DNA of 64,000 bases. It comes from Porphyra umbilicalis (lineage: Eukaryota > Rhodophyta > Bangiophyceae > Bangiales > Bangiaceae). Numbering within the stretch: position 1 is the stretch's first letter; each line of letters opens with the position of its first letter. Position numbers and translations under genes: made by a program. The notes under the pieces are model-generated. The model searched no databases. It was not told where the DNA came from and saw nothing but the letters and a program-made list of their open reading frames with translations. The stretch covers positions 91,226 to 155,225 of the forward strand of contig KV918940.1 in NCBI GenBank assembly GCA_002049455.2. Reading direction: 5' to 3'. This document shows, piece by piece, positions 21,125 to 31,691 of this stretch.

Positions 21125-21388
21125 TCACTCAATCTCCTCCTCTCCCGAAAAGCGCACTCGGCAGTGACGCAGGTCCGCCCAGTGCTCCCGCCCGTCCGTG
21201 CGTCGACGCACGCGGTGCTCGTCCGACTCGGGGCGAAATGCAACGACGTCGACGGTTGTCCAACCACGAGAGTAGTAAAAGAGCTCCAAGCTCTCGCCGA
21301 CGAGGCCGCCGGTCCCCTTAGCGTCGGCGCCGCCAGCATCCGTTGTCATCGCCATGGCCGTTCCCGCGTTGCTGCCTGCTCGTGGAGA
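21125..21388 (-). pseudogene. 3' part of the transposon-interrupted zinc-finger/Tudor-like gene
   Basis: This minus-strand segment starts directly at the CACTA copy 1 insertion and continues, in the same frame, the coding exon found at 28588-27745. It encodes PRAGSNAGTAMAMTTDAGG, then LELFYYSRGWTTVDVVAFRP and SDEHRVRRRTDG, RVRF, ending EEEIE and TGA at 21127-21125. The pattern (aromatic start, VV-F-P, HRVR--DG, L, R-R) resembles a Tudor-like reader domain. The duplicated AGA of the insertion lies at 21386-21388. Confidence 0.7.
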
Positions 21389-21427
21389 CCCTACAAGAAA
21401 ATTTGACCGAAAATCCCAGGTTTTCTG
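21389..21427 (+). repeat. Left terminal inverted repeat, CACTA copy 1
   Basis: 39 bp starting CCCTAC. The partner is 27706-27744. Differences from the partner are at nine positions. Confidence 0.9.
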
Positions 21428-21536
21428 CCTCGAAATCCCAGGTCGCCTGGGATACCGAGCCAAACCCACTTCCATGGAGCGATTTACCTGGGATTCCGTG
21501 CAACGGCGACCTGGCCCGTGCGGATCGACCTGGGAT
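21413..21536. repeat. Left subterminal octamer array, CACTA copy 1
   Basis: The octamer ATCCCAGG or its complement CCTGGGAT occurs at 21413, 21435, 21446, 21487 and 21529. In plant CACTA elements such arrays bind the element-encoded TnpA protein. By analogy the second gene here may bind them. Confidence 0.85.
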
Positions 21537-22269
21537 TTCGAGTCCAATGTCGCGGATCGGCCTGGATGGGATCCTCAGCCTCTCTGCTCATGCCGCTTCG
21601 CACGCCAACAATCCCCGCCAGCTCGGAACAAATTGTGAAGTGGCCGTGTCCTCATACATTCCCGACCTTCGGCCTGCCCCATCGCCACCGCGGCGTAGTG
21701 ACACGTCAGGCTTCAGGGAGGGAGGGTATCCCCGGCTGGGCTTGTGCCCCGATACAGAAGGTCCGGTGACGCGGGCCGGCGGCGCTCTGGGCCGCCGCCA
21801 AGCGACCATTCCGGCATGTGGGGACATCAGGACCAGCATGCCTCGAGCTGTCAGACTGGAGCAGGGGGGGGGTGCAGCGGGTGGAAGGTGGCCAACACAG
21901 CGATGCATTGAGCCCCTCTCGTGTGCGTGCTGGAAGGGAAAAGTGAGACTTGTGGCCACCTGGTCGAAACACCTGAGGCTTATGACGAGCGAGCTGCTTC
22001 CAGTCTGGCCTTCCACCGTTGAGATCTAGATGCCGATGGAAGCTTCCAGAGCATTCCACTGTCAGCCGTGCAATCCTGCCATTTGATAGGGCACTGCTTC
22101 GCCCTGTTTGCCTGTAAAAGAGTCTCCCATGGCCTTACCGACGATGTGTTCCATCAGCCATCGACACTCGCATTGCCACCGCCGGTGCTCCTTCTTCGCC
22201 GCCTCGTCATCGACCTGCTGCTCCAGCTCCCCCCCCCATCCCAACCTCCACCCCCCACCAGCAGTGGCC

Positions 22270-25229
22270 ATGGTACCCTCTGGCGTCGGCGAGCGGTACG
22301 CCTGTTACTGCCCATCCTGCACGGACGACGGCCGCAGTGGTCCCAACTCGGTGTGTCGGTCAACTTTTTTTATCCACCGACAGCGTGAAAAGCGCCGTCG
22401 TCTGGAGCATGGCGGCCACGGTGGCGGTCCAGCAAATGCCCTACTCCCCAATGGTGGGGGGGGGGACCATCAGCGGGCGACGGGCTTTCGGTGCCGTCGG
22501 GCGGCCAGGGTGGACAACCGCCAGGGGATGACGGCGCCAGCGCACAGGCGGCCGTCGAGGCGGACCGGCGCCGATGCGATGCGGACGAAACGCCGGACGC
22601 AAGTGTGGCATCGAGCGATTCCACGTCAAACGACGGATCAGACGGATCAGACGGGTCAAACGACGTGCCACCACCGGATTTCATCGCTGATCCGGAGCCA
22701 GAAGATCAGATTGGGGCTCCACCAATCCCGATTTACCAACCAACCGTCAGCACGAACGAAGTGCGTCTGACGGTGGGCCAGTTTAAGGATTGCAGAGCAG
22801 ACCTTGCGCTGCATGCCTTTACAGTTCAACACGATTTGACGCAAGCGTCGATTGCGGATCTACTTCAATTAAGCTCCTCCGCGGCCACGTACTGCACGCC
22901 CCACCTTATGGAGCGTTTCGTCGATGCAAGCGTCAACTTGGAGACAAGGTTAGTCGACTGTTGCGTCCACGGGTGCGTGGCCTTCACCCATACGCGCGCG
23001 CAACAGACCACGTGCGACGCTTGCGGATCACCGCGCTTCAAAGCCAACGGCAAGCCGGCCAAACAGGTCACGTACTGGTCCTTGACATCCTGGTTGGCTC
23101 ACCTTCTCAGCGACCCCATAATTGGGAAGTCAATGATGGAGAACATGGCTGCGGCGCGCAAGGCTGTGGATGAAGTGGCCGACGGGGTCCACGACTACCC
23201 CCACAGCTCGAACTTCCGTCACTACCGCGATGCAGGACTACTTGATCACGGCCCTTTCGTACCAGTTAACTGTGGAACCGACGGCTTTCAGTTCTTTCGG
23301 CAGAACGGGTTCGAAGGCTGGCCGGTAACGGTCACACCCCTGAGCCTGAGCCCTAACCAACGGACGCGCATGAAGTATCAGCTACTGCTGGTCGTAACGC
23401 CTGGGCCAAGACAACCTGCCGACCTCGAATCGTTTCTACACCCCATTGCGGCGGAGTTAAACGAGCTGGCCAAGGGTGTTCCCGGTCTAATAGTAGCCAA
23501 CTCGCCAACCCCAGTCGTGTTAAGGGCCGGAGTGCTCAACTTTACGACGGATCAGCCGGGCGGCGACAAGCTCTGTCAGCTAACTGGCGTCAGCAGCTAC
23601 ATTTACAACCGTTTTCGCCTCTTCCAGGGAATCTACGCTCCTGCAAGTAGCCATGTCTACTTCCCGCCTAAGGATCTAAGCGGCAAGTCTCTGTTCAAAG
23701 TACGTGACTGCATTGCACCGCGACGCACGGCCGCAAGTATCGCCGTAAGTGCGGCTGAAGTGGAGGACGCGCGTGCAGAAGGCAGATCGGTCGCGTACCA
23801 GACAAGGCTGCAGCAGAAGAGTGGCGTCAAGGGCTACTCCCTGTTCTTCGCGCCCAGCCCAGCAATGCGCACCGCCTACCCGCACCTGAAACACTTATGG
23901 ACAATGGGTCCTACCGCCGCCCCCTACGATACCATGCACTTGGTGCTCCTAAACGTTGTGCCGCACCTGTGGAAGCTCTTCGCTGGGCTTAAGCTGGTAA
24001 ACAACAAGAAGGACGAAGACTACTTCTTACCGAAGGCGACGGTGGCCCTCATCGGCCGGGAGCTGCGGGAGGCGCGCCAGACGGTGCCCCTGGCCCAGGC
24101 CAGATCTCTGAGAAATATCGACATCCATCAAAAGTCCTTCAAGGCGGTCGACTGGATGCACTTTATCCTGTGCAGCGGAGAAGTACTGCTGGCAAGTCGG
24201 ATTCCAAGCGCCTTCTACAAGATCTTCATGGCACTAAGCCGCGCCTGCCGTCTGCTATTCCGACCTAGGGGCGTATCTGAGGCGGATATCCAGTCGATTG
24301 ACAACGATCTCAAGTACTTCGTGACCAACTACTACGATAAGATATACCGCGGATCGGCCGAGCGGTTACCGCTCTGCCTGTCTACAATTTCTTCTCTTCT
24401 AGACATTGTTCCGCTGCTCCGCGCGTGCGGCCCAGCCTGGGTCGTCTGGCAGTTTCCGATGGAGCGGAAAATTGGGACGCTGGGAAAGCTGATCCGCTCC
24501 AGTTCAAGACCGCACGCCACCCTCGTCAAGAATGTCACGCGCAAATGCAAGGCCGACCTCATTACTTCCTTTGGCCAGCAATAGTTACCCACCGAATGGG
24601 CAGAAACAACTAAGAAACGTTGGACGGCGCCCGGTCTTCCTCGCGGCAGCCTGAAGGTACCTCAGGATGTCGGCGCTGACTGCGCGCTGCTACCACCTAG
24701 GAGCGAGCCGGTGGGCCTTGAAGGGGCGGAGCTTTCCAGTATGCGGGCAGTGCTGATCCAAGAGAACGCCGACGAAGTGCCTCTTCAGGTTTTGGCTAAG
24801 AAGTACTACCGAGCTAAGCTGGCGTCCGGAAAAATTGCCGGATCTAGGCCTGTCGGGTCGGACTGCGACAAGCGCCGGCGCCGCAACTACTTGGTACGGA
24901 TCAACTCCCGAGAAGATTTCTTCCTCCCCGACGGTTCCGTGGGGGAGCGCTCAGTCTCAACGTTTGGGGCCATCTTACACTACGCGGCCGTGTTCATTGA
25001 TGGCCAAGCAATGGCCTTCGCCTACGTAGAGCGCGTTAAGTCGGCTAAGGACCGCCCCGGCCGGTATGGTTACGCGGCGACCAAGTACGGGATTGAGTGT
25101 ATCCTCGGGCTAGGCGGGTCGTGCGGATACGTACCAGTCGGCGCCGTGGCCGAAGTTGTCGCCACAGTTGGGAGAGAGGGCCTCCATTTTGTGTTGTTTA
25201 ATAGGGAGCCGTTTTCTGAGGACCTGTAG
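22270..25229 (+). pseudogene. Tnp2-type CACTA transposase, copy 1, with premature stop
   Basis: The ATG at 22270 opens MVPSGVGERYACYCPSC, a Cys-x-Cys-x2-Cys N-terminus usual for Tnp2 proteins. At the G10 run 22456-22465 the frame changes by one, and the long frame then runs on with NCGTDGFQFFRQNGFEGWPV, TPLSLSPNQRTRMKYQLLLV, APYDTMHLVLLNVVPHLWKL and WQFPMERKIGTLGKLI (PF02992-type core and the following conserved region). A TAG at 24582-24584, where copy 2 has TAC (Tyr), stops translation. The remaining frame continues to a stop at 25229. The product would lack about 215 C-terminal residues and is probably inactive. Confidence 0.88.
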
Positions 25230-25843
25230 AACCAGAAGGGGTGGGCTAAGAGGACGCAAACCACTTGTCATTGGATTTAATTAAGCGTGTAACTGCCTAA
25301 AAATAATAGAAAGCAGTGACGAAGACAAGAACAACTGCCATATTTACTTTGTACACGCGAACAATTGCAGCTCTGATTCATTCCAGTGACGTTTCTACGC
25401 CAACCGGATCTCGACCGGACCCAGGGCCCACGGAGGCCTCTGGGCCGCACGATCTCGGAAGAGCGGTCGAGGGGGCGGCATTGGTTTCCAATGGCCTCTG
25501 GCGGGGGTGCCCGTTCACCAGCACCGCCCGGCGGCAGCTTTCCGCCACCAGTGCTTCGTGGGCGCTCTACGGAAGGGGGGCGCTCAGAGCCTGCGCACTG
25601 TGAGTATTCTGGCCACGGCCCAGACGATGCCAGCGCACACCTGGCCACACTGACTACCACGGTGTGAGTGACGCGGTCACCGCAGTCGCAGGCACCACCC
25701 CGTCGCATCCAACGTCGCCTTCACCGTCGCGTCTCACAAAGGCACGCACACTCCCCGCCCCTTTTGCACCTGTCATCTGTGTCGCACTCTCGACGCTCCT
25801 TCCCCGATACCCCTGGACCGATCCTTTCCCGAGCTCCCGTAAC

Positions 25844-27224
25844 ATGGCGGCCGGCCGCAAGCGAGCGCGTGGTGCTAGCGGTACGTGTTGTTCGTTTCTT
25901 TGGATCTGATGTATATCCACTGCCCCCACCATCCCACTCCCCCCAACATCCCCCGTTCTGAGCGTGATTATGCTCTTTGTCCGTACGGCCACGTGTTATA
26001 TGTGTGTGATATGCTGTCCCATCTTTGTATGGACACCCGGTCCTCCTCGTCTGTCTTTTTTCGGCACAGAATGGTGTACATACGGGGGGAATGCACACTG
26101 GTATGGTGACTGACGAGACCGAAATACTTGAGTGCTTTCCTTTGCGTTGTGTTTCTTTGTGCTCGATATCCTTCTCTTCGATCCATTTCGTTTTCTTTCC
26201 AGGCAATTTGGCCGCCGCCGTCGCGGCGGCTGCAGCACTGCCGGCGGCGGCTCCCCGCGCGTCGAACGACGCATCGTCACCCCCGCGAGCGCAGCCGAAT
26301 CGAACTTCGGGACGCCGGCGCGCGGCCGTTGCCACGCCGCCACCACCGCCGAATCGTCGGCTGTCCTCTCCCCGCGAGGCGTTGCCCCCGCCCCCCGTGC
26401 GAACGCGTCTCTCTTCTCGCGGTGCCGGCGCGCCAAGCTCTTCGGCGACGGGGGCTACTTCCGCGTGCCCGAACGGGCGCGGCAGCGCCGAGGCTGCGGC
26501 CGTTCCGGCGAGCCCTGCTGGGCCTGCGGCGGTTTTGAACGGCTCTTCGGAGCGCCCGCTGGTGGTTCTGCCCGTCCCATCTCGGTCACGTGGGGCGGGC
26601 AGGACCCGCGGCACCACGAACGGCCGGTGCGGATTCGATCTTCACCCGGACCCGGATGCCGCGCGGCGTGCGGTGGCGATACCCGCAGCCGCCGTCAACC
26701 GCTTGCCAGGTTTTCAGGTCCTTAACATCTCTGGGCCGGACGTGATACACATCAAGCGGCTGGCAAAGTCGGCCGCTAAGGTGTTTGACCCCCTCGTCAC
26801 CTTCTGCGCACAGGCGCGAGTGGACATTGACGTGGCCGTCCGGCACCTTGAGCGGTTCGAGCCGCGGCTGGGCGTTTGCGTTCGGAGCTGGGGTGCCTGC
26901 TGTCTACTGTCTAAGGTAGCCAACAACAGCGCGGCCTATCACAAGGCGCTCGCAAAGAAGGGGCAGGCCGGGCAGGCGGCGGCCGCGGCGGCGACGGCGG
27001 GCGGGGCAACGCTCCCGTCGCCGACACGGCCGCTGCCACCGCCGCCGACACGGCGGCTGCCACCGCCGCCAACACGGCCGCTGCCACCGCCGCCGAATCG
27101 GTCGGTGCGACCCTCGTCACTGGCTGCACGGGTCAGATCGGGAACTAACGCCAGCGATCACGCAACCGTTGACAGTGCGACGGGTGCCCAGTCGGCCGAG
27201 GATTTCTTTGCTTCTCATCGCTAG
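25844..27224 (+). CDS. CACTA second gene, two exons, putative DNA-binding accessory protein, copy 1
   Basis: Exon 1 (25844-25880) encodes MAAGRKRARGAS. The donor GTACGT at 25881 and the acceptor TTTCTTTCCAG ending at 26202 delimit a 322-nt intron. Exon 2 (26203-27224) starts by completing Gly and reads NLAAAVAAAAALPAAA. The protein (352 residues) has a basic N-terminus, an Ala/Pro/Ser-rich middle, a folded core (RLPGFQVLNISGPDVIHIKR to RSWGACCLLSKVANNSAAYH), then a Pro-rich repeat (TRPLPPPP) and an acidic end. The position after the transposase and the basic start suggest a TnpA-like partner that binds the octamers. No known domain is recognised. Confidence 0.75.
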
Positions 27225-27535
27225 TTAATAAACACAACCATCCGACCTGTTCACAACATTGTCTAATCAATGAATACTTGACTAAACGGAATATTGCTAT
27301 TATAGCAAGCTGTCAAGTATACTCGAACACAGCGTACAGCAGAAACTGATATGCCAGTACGTAATACCGTACTTCACTCTTATATGTAACATTCTTTGAA
27401 GGTATCCCAGTGTAAGATTGTGCAGTCACAACTGCACTCATACTTGAATATGGACCATTGCGCTGTCTGACAGCATTGCTCTCAGCCACCCATCTATGCA
27501 ACGTGGATGCCTGTGAGCGAACCAAAGTCCATACA

Positions 27536-27653
27536 ATCCCAGGTTGTACCTGGGATTCTAAGCCCCAGCGATGCCCGAAGATCCCAGGCAAGCTGGTATT
27601 CCGCATGAGCTTGAGGTCCTTTTTTCAGGGCTGTGAAGGTCTTCGACCTGGGA
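27536..27653. repeat. Right subterminal octamer array, CACTA copy 1
   Basis: ATCCCAGG/CCTGGGAT occurs at 27536, 27549, 27581 and 27646, with degenerate CCTGGTAT-like copies further right. Confidence 0.8.
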
Positions 27654-27705
27654 TATTGAGCCACACAACCTGGTTTTTTGTGCCACTTCACCTGGTATTA
27701 TGGGC

Positions 27706-27744
27706 CATAAAACTTGGGATTTCTCGTTAGATGTTCTAGTAGGG
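27706..27744 (-). repeat. Right terminal inverted repeat, CACTA copy 1
   Basis: 39 bp ending GTAGGG at 27744, the partner of 21389-21427. It is followed by the AGA target duplication. Confidence 0.9.
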
Positions 27745-29501
27745 AGATGCAGAGAGCGTCATGGTGCTGTTCGGCGGGAGGCTCGGCTCTTGAAGATACG
27801 CGGACTCGGGGCCTGGTCTGCTGGCCGCGCACTGGTCCACGTGGCCGTCGTCGGATGGCGGCAGGGGCACACTCCCAGAGGCACTTCCTCTCGGGCGATA
27901 CTGCTCCGCGTGAGTACCACCCTCCGGCCGTGTGGTGCGGCTCCTCATGCCGTCCGACTGGGCGCTCCAGAAGTCGTGCGGGTATGTAGGACGGGGATGT
28001 TGGCGGTGCTCAAAGCCGCGGCCGGTGCCGCTGCGCGCTGCCCCCCTTGGCGGTGACTGTCGCGTCTTCTCGGCTGTCGGCGTCGCCGCACCTGCCGCCC
28101 CCTTGATTGGCGTTGCTGGCATCGCCGATACCAAGACGTCGGTGGGGTCGAGGCCATGCAGCACCTGCTCCCGCCCCGTGCTCATGAGGCGCCGCGCCTT
28201 ACGCACCGTCCCGGCTGCCGCCTCCAGGGCCGCTACGGCCAGTCTACCTGGTGACTGCGGTTCCTCGGGCGCCGCCCGGGTCCGTCGTCGGAGTGTTGCC
28301 GGTCGCGCCTGCGGTCTTGCCGCCGATGCGCCACCGCTGCCGCTACTTGCCGAACTGTCCGCCCATTGCACCTTGCGTGCGGCGCGGCTTCGAGTACTGA
28401 CCGGCCGCCGCAATGGGTAGGTTGCTTTGGCCGATACCTTGGACAGGGTGGGCTTTGGAGGCGGTGGGTTCTTGGCAACAATGCCGCCCGTTTGCGCCGG
28501 CTTGGCGGCGGTCGCCGTTCCGTGCCAGCGCCGCATGGCGCCGACACGCTTGGAGCAGCTCACATCGCAGTACAAGCCAACCCCATAGCTGACATGGGGG
28601 CAGTGCAGGTGAAAGCGAAACAACAGAAGGCGCACAGAGGTACAAGTGAAGAGCACGGGTGGCAATGCAAGGGCACACAATGGAACTGTTAAGCACTCTC
28701 AGTTCGACATGCAAATGCGCTACGGGCCAAGGAAGAAATGAAGCTCACGTAGCAGCGGCAACAGAACAACAAGAATGCATGCGCGAGGGTGATGCCTCGA
28801 GGGGCGCTTGCACCACTCGAGGTCAGTGCCACAAACTCACCGTCCATTGTGTGGCTTGCCACAACATCCGCACGGAATGGAGGCAGCGCCCTTGACCATT
28901 GCCTCCCGCCAACGCGCCCGAACCGAGAGGGTGTGCCGCCTCCTCTCACCCGTCGGCCTGGTGGGTTCCCGTAGCGACACCGCTGCAAGCACGTACGCCG
29001 GCCACGTGCCCGCAAACGACACTGCATGCAGAGCGGCAGGAGGTGGGGCCACCACCGCTCTCCAGCTGCGCAGACCGACATCCCCAGGCTCTGCGGGCGC
29101 AGGCGCCCCGCGGAGCGGGCCCGCCCGCTGCGCCAGCGCTCGGGGGACTAGCCCAGCCGACAGCGCCGGTGGCAGCAGTCGACCAGTGGGGCCGACCCCC
29201 CCCCCGAAAATGCATCGGCTGAGGGGTCGCGGCTGGATGCATCCTCTGTTGGCCACCCGCTGGCGACGAAGGTTGGAACTGCAGCTCCACACCCCCCCCC
29301 CTGCACCCTGTCGCTGTGGCATGGCGCTGGCAGAGGGCCACCAGAGCACCTGCGGGGGAGCCCCGCCGCTCGAGCGGCGACTCTGGTTGCCGGCAGGCGC
29401 GCGACGCGCCGGAGCCGTCTCGATTCTCGGGCCGCCTGACGAAATGTGGTGGACTCGGTCGCATGATCGGCTCGGCCGAGATCCCCACCACTGCCTCCCA
29501 T
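27745..29501 (-). pseudogene. 5' part of the transposon-interrupted zinc-finger/Tudor-like gene
   Basis: Exon 1 ends at 28841 with SIPCGCCGKPHNG and a GTGAGT donor. The 252-nt intron ends with ATGTCAG at 28589. Exon 2 starts at 28588 and reads YGVGLYCDVSCSKRVGAMRR. The splice joins in phase and completes a CxxC..YG-G-YC---C zinc-binding module. Exon 2 then encodes a basic, Ser/Pro/Ala-rich region (LSKVSAKATYPLRRPVSTRS) and stops at 27745 where CACTA copy 1 is inserted. The rest of the exon is at 21388-21125. Exon 1 upstream shows AAVPTFVASGWPTEDASSRD in another frame; the change lies at C10 (29196-29205), so the start (29501 or 29643) is uncertain. I infer a chromatin-associated protein, now disrupted in this allele. 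Confidence 0.65.
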
Positions 29502-29605
29502 TAAATTGATCTGGCAAGGCCGTTGGCGAGTCCAATTGGGCTGGCAGGCGACGACGCGCGGTGCGCCCGCGGGTGCGCTTCAGAGCACACCCAACAACGT
29601 CGGTT

Positions 29606-29852
29606 GCGAACCGCTTTTGCGTATTATTCGTTAAACGTGGCATATTTGCCAGTTATGGGCAGAGGTATGGGAAAACCGGTCATCCCACCAACGTCGCGAA
29701 CCAGATCTGCGAACCGAGCTACTGGTGGGCCAGATATAAGTCCAACCGGATAATATGGCGCTGGTTCGCAGGAGGTTCGCATTTTTCCATCGGCCGACCA
29801 TACCACTGGCGTTTGGGCAGACGTTTGTGCATTTCCGAACGTTTTGCGAACC
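29606..29852. repeat. Array of six GCGAACC heptamers
   Basis: GCGAACC occurs at 29606, 29696, 29709 and 29846, and its complement GGTTCGC at 29763 and 29774, in an AT-richer 250-bp patch just upstream of the interrupted gene. It could be a regulatory cluster or the subterminal region of a decayed transposon. Confidence 0.5.
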
Positions 29853-29883
29853 GAATCTGTCTACAATTCTGTCTAAACGGGGG

Positions 29884-31398
29884 TCAAACACCCAAATCGG
29901 GACGATCGCAGACAAACACGTTGCGTTGACGATCGCACAGGCGTCTCGAGATCTGATATTCATGAGCATGCGGTCGCGAGTGGCCGCAGATTCCGTTCGA
30001 GGCGCAGGCGGCGCTCATTGCCGGGCCCTGTGGGGGGCGGGGCCGGCGGGACACGGTTTTTTCCTGGTGGACATCCGCCGCCACGCGCGATTCTGGGTCG
30101 GCCCCCCCACGGCTGAACGGTTTGATTAGGGGAGGGGGGGCGCCTAGAGGCACTGTCGCATGGGTTGGCGAGCGGCCCCAATGCGGTCGTCCAGCGGAAT
30201 TCTTTGGCGGGGTGGCCCCCAGTTGACGCGCTGCTGGTGCCACCAACCTGCGCTGGGAGCCAATCGGGGGGGGGTTCCGCGCAGCGCAACATTGTGTGGC
30301 CGGCATCTGCCTNCCTGACGGCCCGTCACCGCCGCCGACTGTCGCCGCCGGCCCCGCCATGACGGAGGCCAAGGATGGGAGGGAGGGCGCCTTGGTCAGT
30401 GCCCCCCCGCCCCCCCACCGTTGGACAAAGAGCGACGGGAGGCCGGCGCCGGCGGCCGCCTCCAACGCCGCCGTTTGGGTGGACGGCAACTGCGCGAGCG
30501 CCGACGGAAGCCGCACCAGCCGCACGTCCACGGGCGTGCCGCGGGCGGGGGATCGCCCGCCGTCCGCCGCCCGCATCGCAGCGCCCGCCCAGAAGGCGCT
30601 CGGCCGTGGCGGCGGGGCGCCCCCAGACAGCATGCGGCGGGCGGTTGGCGGTGGCGGTCCGCCGCCGTCGCCGTCGCCGCCGCCTCGGCGGCCGTCTGCG
30701 TCGCCGCTCGCCCACGAGCGGCTCGACCGCGGCGGCAGCGACGGCGGTGGCGCGGGCGCCCACACCAGCAGCGACTCGTGGGCGGGGGCGGCGGGCAGCG
30801 AGTGGAGCGCCGCCGACGGGCCCGCCCACGAGTGGCTCAACCGGAAGGGTGGGGGCTCCCCCGAGGGTTGTGGGCCGCTCGACAGCGCCGGTGTGGTCAC
30901 CTCCGCCTCCCCCGACTCCATGCTGCTGTTGCTTCCACGAACGGGGGGTGGCAGCCGTCTGCCGCCGCCGCTGCCGCCGCCGCCACCGCGTCGGTCGCCG
31001 CTGCCGCCGTCGCTGCTGCGCCCGTCGCTGCTGCCGCCGTCGCTGCCAAACCGGTCGCTGTGGGCCGCCCTCACCCACCGCACGCGGGCAAAGGAGCTGT
31101 CGCTGAGCGGCTCGCTGCGGCTGGACGACAGCGCCCCCGACTCGCGTGGCGAGGGGGCGTTGGGAGTGGCGCGCGGGGAGACCGAGCCGTGGACGAGCGC
31201 CGCCGCCGTCGACGATCGGGGCAGAGGGGAACCGCCGGCAGGGGCTCGGGGCGCGCCGCCGCCGTGAAGGAAGGTGCCCTGCCGGTCTGCCCGCCCGCTA
31301 CAGTCGTCCCCCGTTGCCGCCGGGGGGGCGGCCGACTCGGACGGTGTGCGCTTGAGGGTGATCAAGATCTTGTGCCGCAGGCGGGTGCCAAATCCCAT
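29884..31398 (-). CDS. Hypothetical Ser/Gly/Pro-rich protein
   Basis: Opens at ATG 31398 with MGFGTRLRHKILITLKRTPS, a basic N-terminus, then low-complexity Ser/Gly/Asp stretches with protein-like segments: SSSRSEPLSDSSFARVRWVR, FRLSHSWAGPSAALHSLPA, and VDVRLVRLPSALAQLPSTQ plus LPSLFVQRWGGGG. No domain is recognised. The last 130 residues, beyond the ambiguous base at 30313, are less protein-like, so the true stop may be earlier. CACTA copy 2 begins 255 bp upstream of the start codon, inside the likely promoter. Confidence 0.5.
   Translation of the reverse strand: MGFGTRLRHKILITLKRTPSESAAPPAATGDDCSGRADRQGTFLHGGGAPRAPAGGSPLPRSSTAAALVHGSVSPRATPNAPSPRESGALSSSRSEPLSDSSFARVRWVRAAHSDRFGSDGGSSDGRSSDGGSGDRRGGGGGSGGGRRLPPPVRGSNSSMESGEAEVTTPALSSGPQPSGEPPPFRLSHSWAGPSAALHSLPAAPAHESLLVWAPAPPPSLPPRSSRSWASGDADGRRGGGDGDGGGPPPPTARRMLSGGAPPPRPSAFWAGAAMRAADGGRSPARGTPVDVRLVRLPSALAQLPSTQTAALEAAAGAGLPSLFVQRWGGGGALTKAPSLPSLASVMAGPAATVGGGDGPSXRQMPATQCCAARNPPPIGSQRRLVAPAARQLGATPPKNSAGRPHWGRSPTHATVPLGAPPPLIKPFSRGGADPESRVAADVHQEKTVSRRPRPPQGPAMSAACASNGICGHSRPHAHEYQISRRLCDRQRNVFVCDRPDLGV
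30313..30313. other. Ambiguous base (N)
   Basis: The only N in the window. It falls inside the hypothetical gene at 29884-31398 and may mark a polymorphic or badly covered position. Confidence 0.95.
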
Positions 31399-31652
31399 GG
31401 CGACGACGTGGGGAGAGGACGGAATACAGCGGAGCGGGGCGGGCGCACGTGCGTGGGGTGCTTCGCGGAAAACGAAGCGGCGTGGGTGGCGGCCGCCGGG
31501 AAGGAAACGCCAAGAAAAATAGCTGTGCAGAACGAGTGCAACACAGATGCGCTAATGCCGCTGGGTTGGACGTGGGCGCGCGCGCGCGGTTGTCACGAGG
31601 ACACGTGATGCTGCGCGGAACCAACAGTGCTTGCCATCGAGAGGCAGGGAAG

Positions 31653-31691
31653 CCCTACAAGAAAATTTGACCAAAAATCCCAGGTTTTCTG
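31653..31691 (+). repeat. Left terminal inverted repeat, CACTA copy 2
   Basis: 39 bp opening CCCTAC. It differs from copy 1 by one base, A for G, just after TTGACC. Confidence 0.9.

Larger units (their letters stand above)
21389..27744 (+). mobile_element. CACTA (EnSpm) DNA transposon, copy 1, 6356 bp
   Basis: Both ends are defined. The left end opens CCCTACAAGAAAATTTGACC and the right end, reverse-complemented, CCCTACTAGAACATCTAACG. Over 39 bp the two match at 30 positions. It is flanked by a perfect 3-bp duplication AGA (21386-21388 and 27745-27747), the size typical of CACTA elements. Inside, left to right and all on the plus strand: an octamer array, a Tnp2-type transposase gene (22270-25229, with a premature stop) and a second gene with one intron (25844-27224), then another octamer array. 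It is inserted in the coding exon of a minus-strand host gene. It is nearly identical to copy 2, so both are recent. Confidence 0.95.

Noticed and set aside
24711-25229. Separate gene downstream of the copy 1 transposase
   Set aside because: It is in the same frame as the transposase and equals its C-terminal part in copy 2. It is the remnant beyond the premature stop.
28689-29081. 130-codon minus-strand frame across the zinc-finger intron
   Set aside because: It reads through the GTGAGT intron. The spliced alternative completes a zinc-binding module in phase and is preferred.
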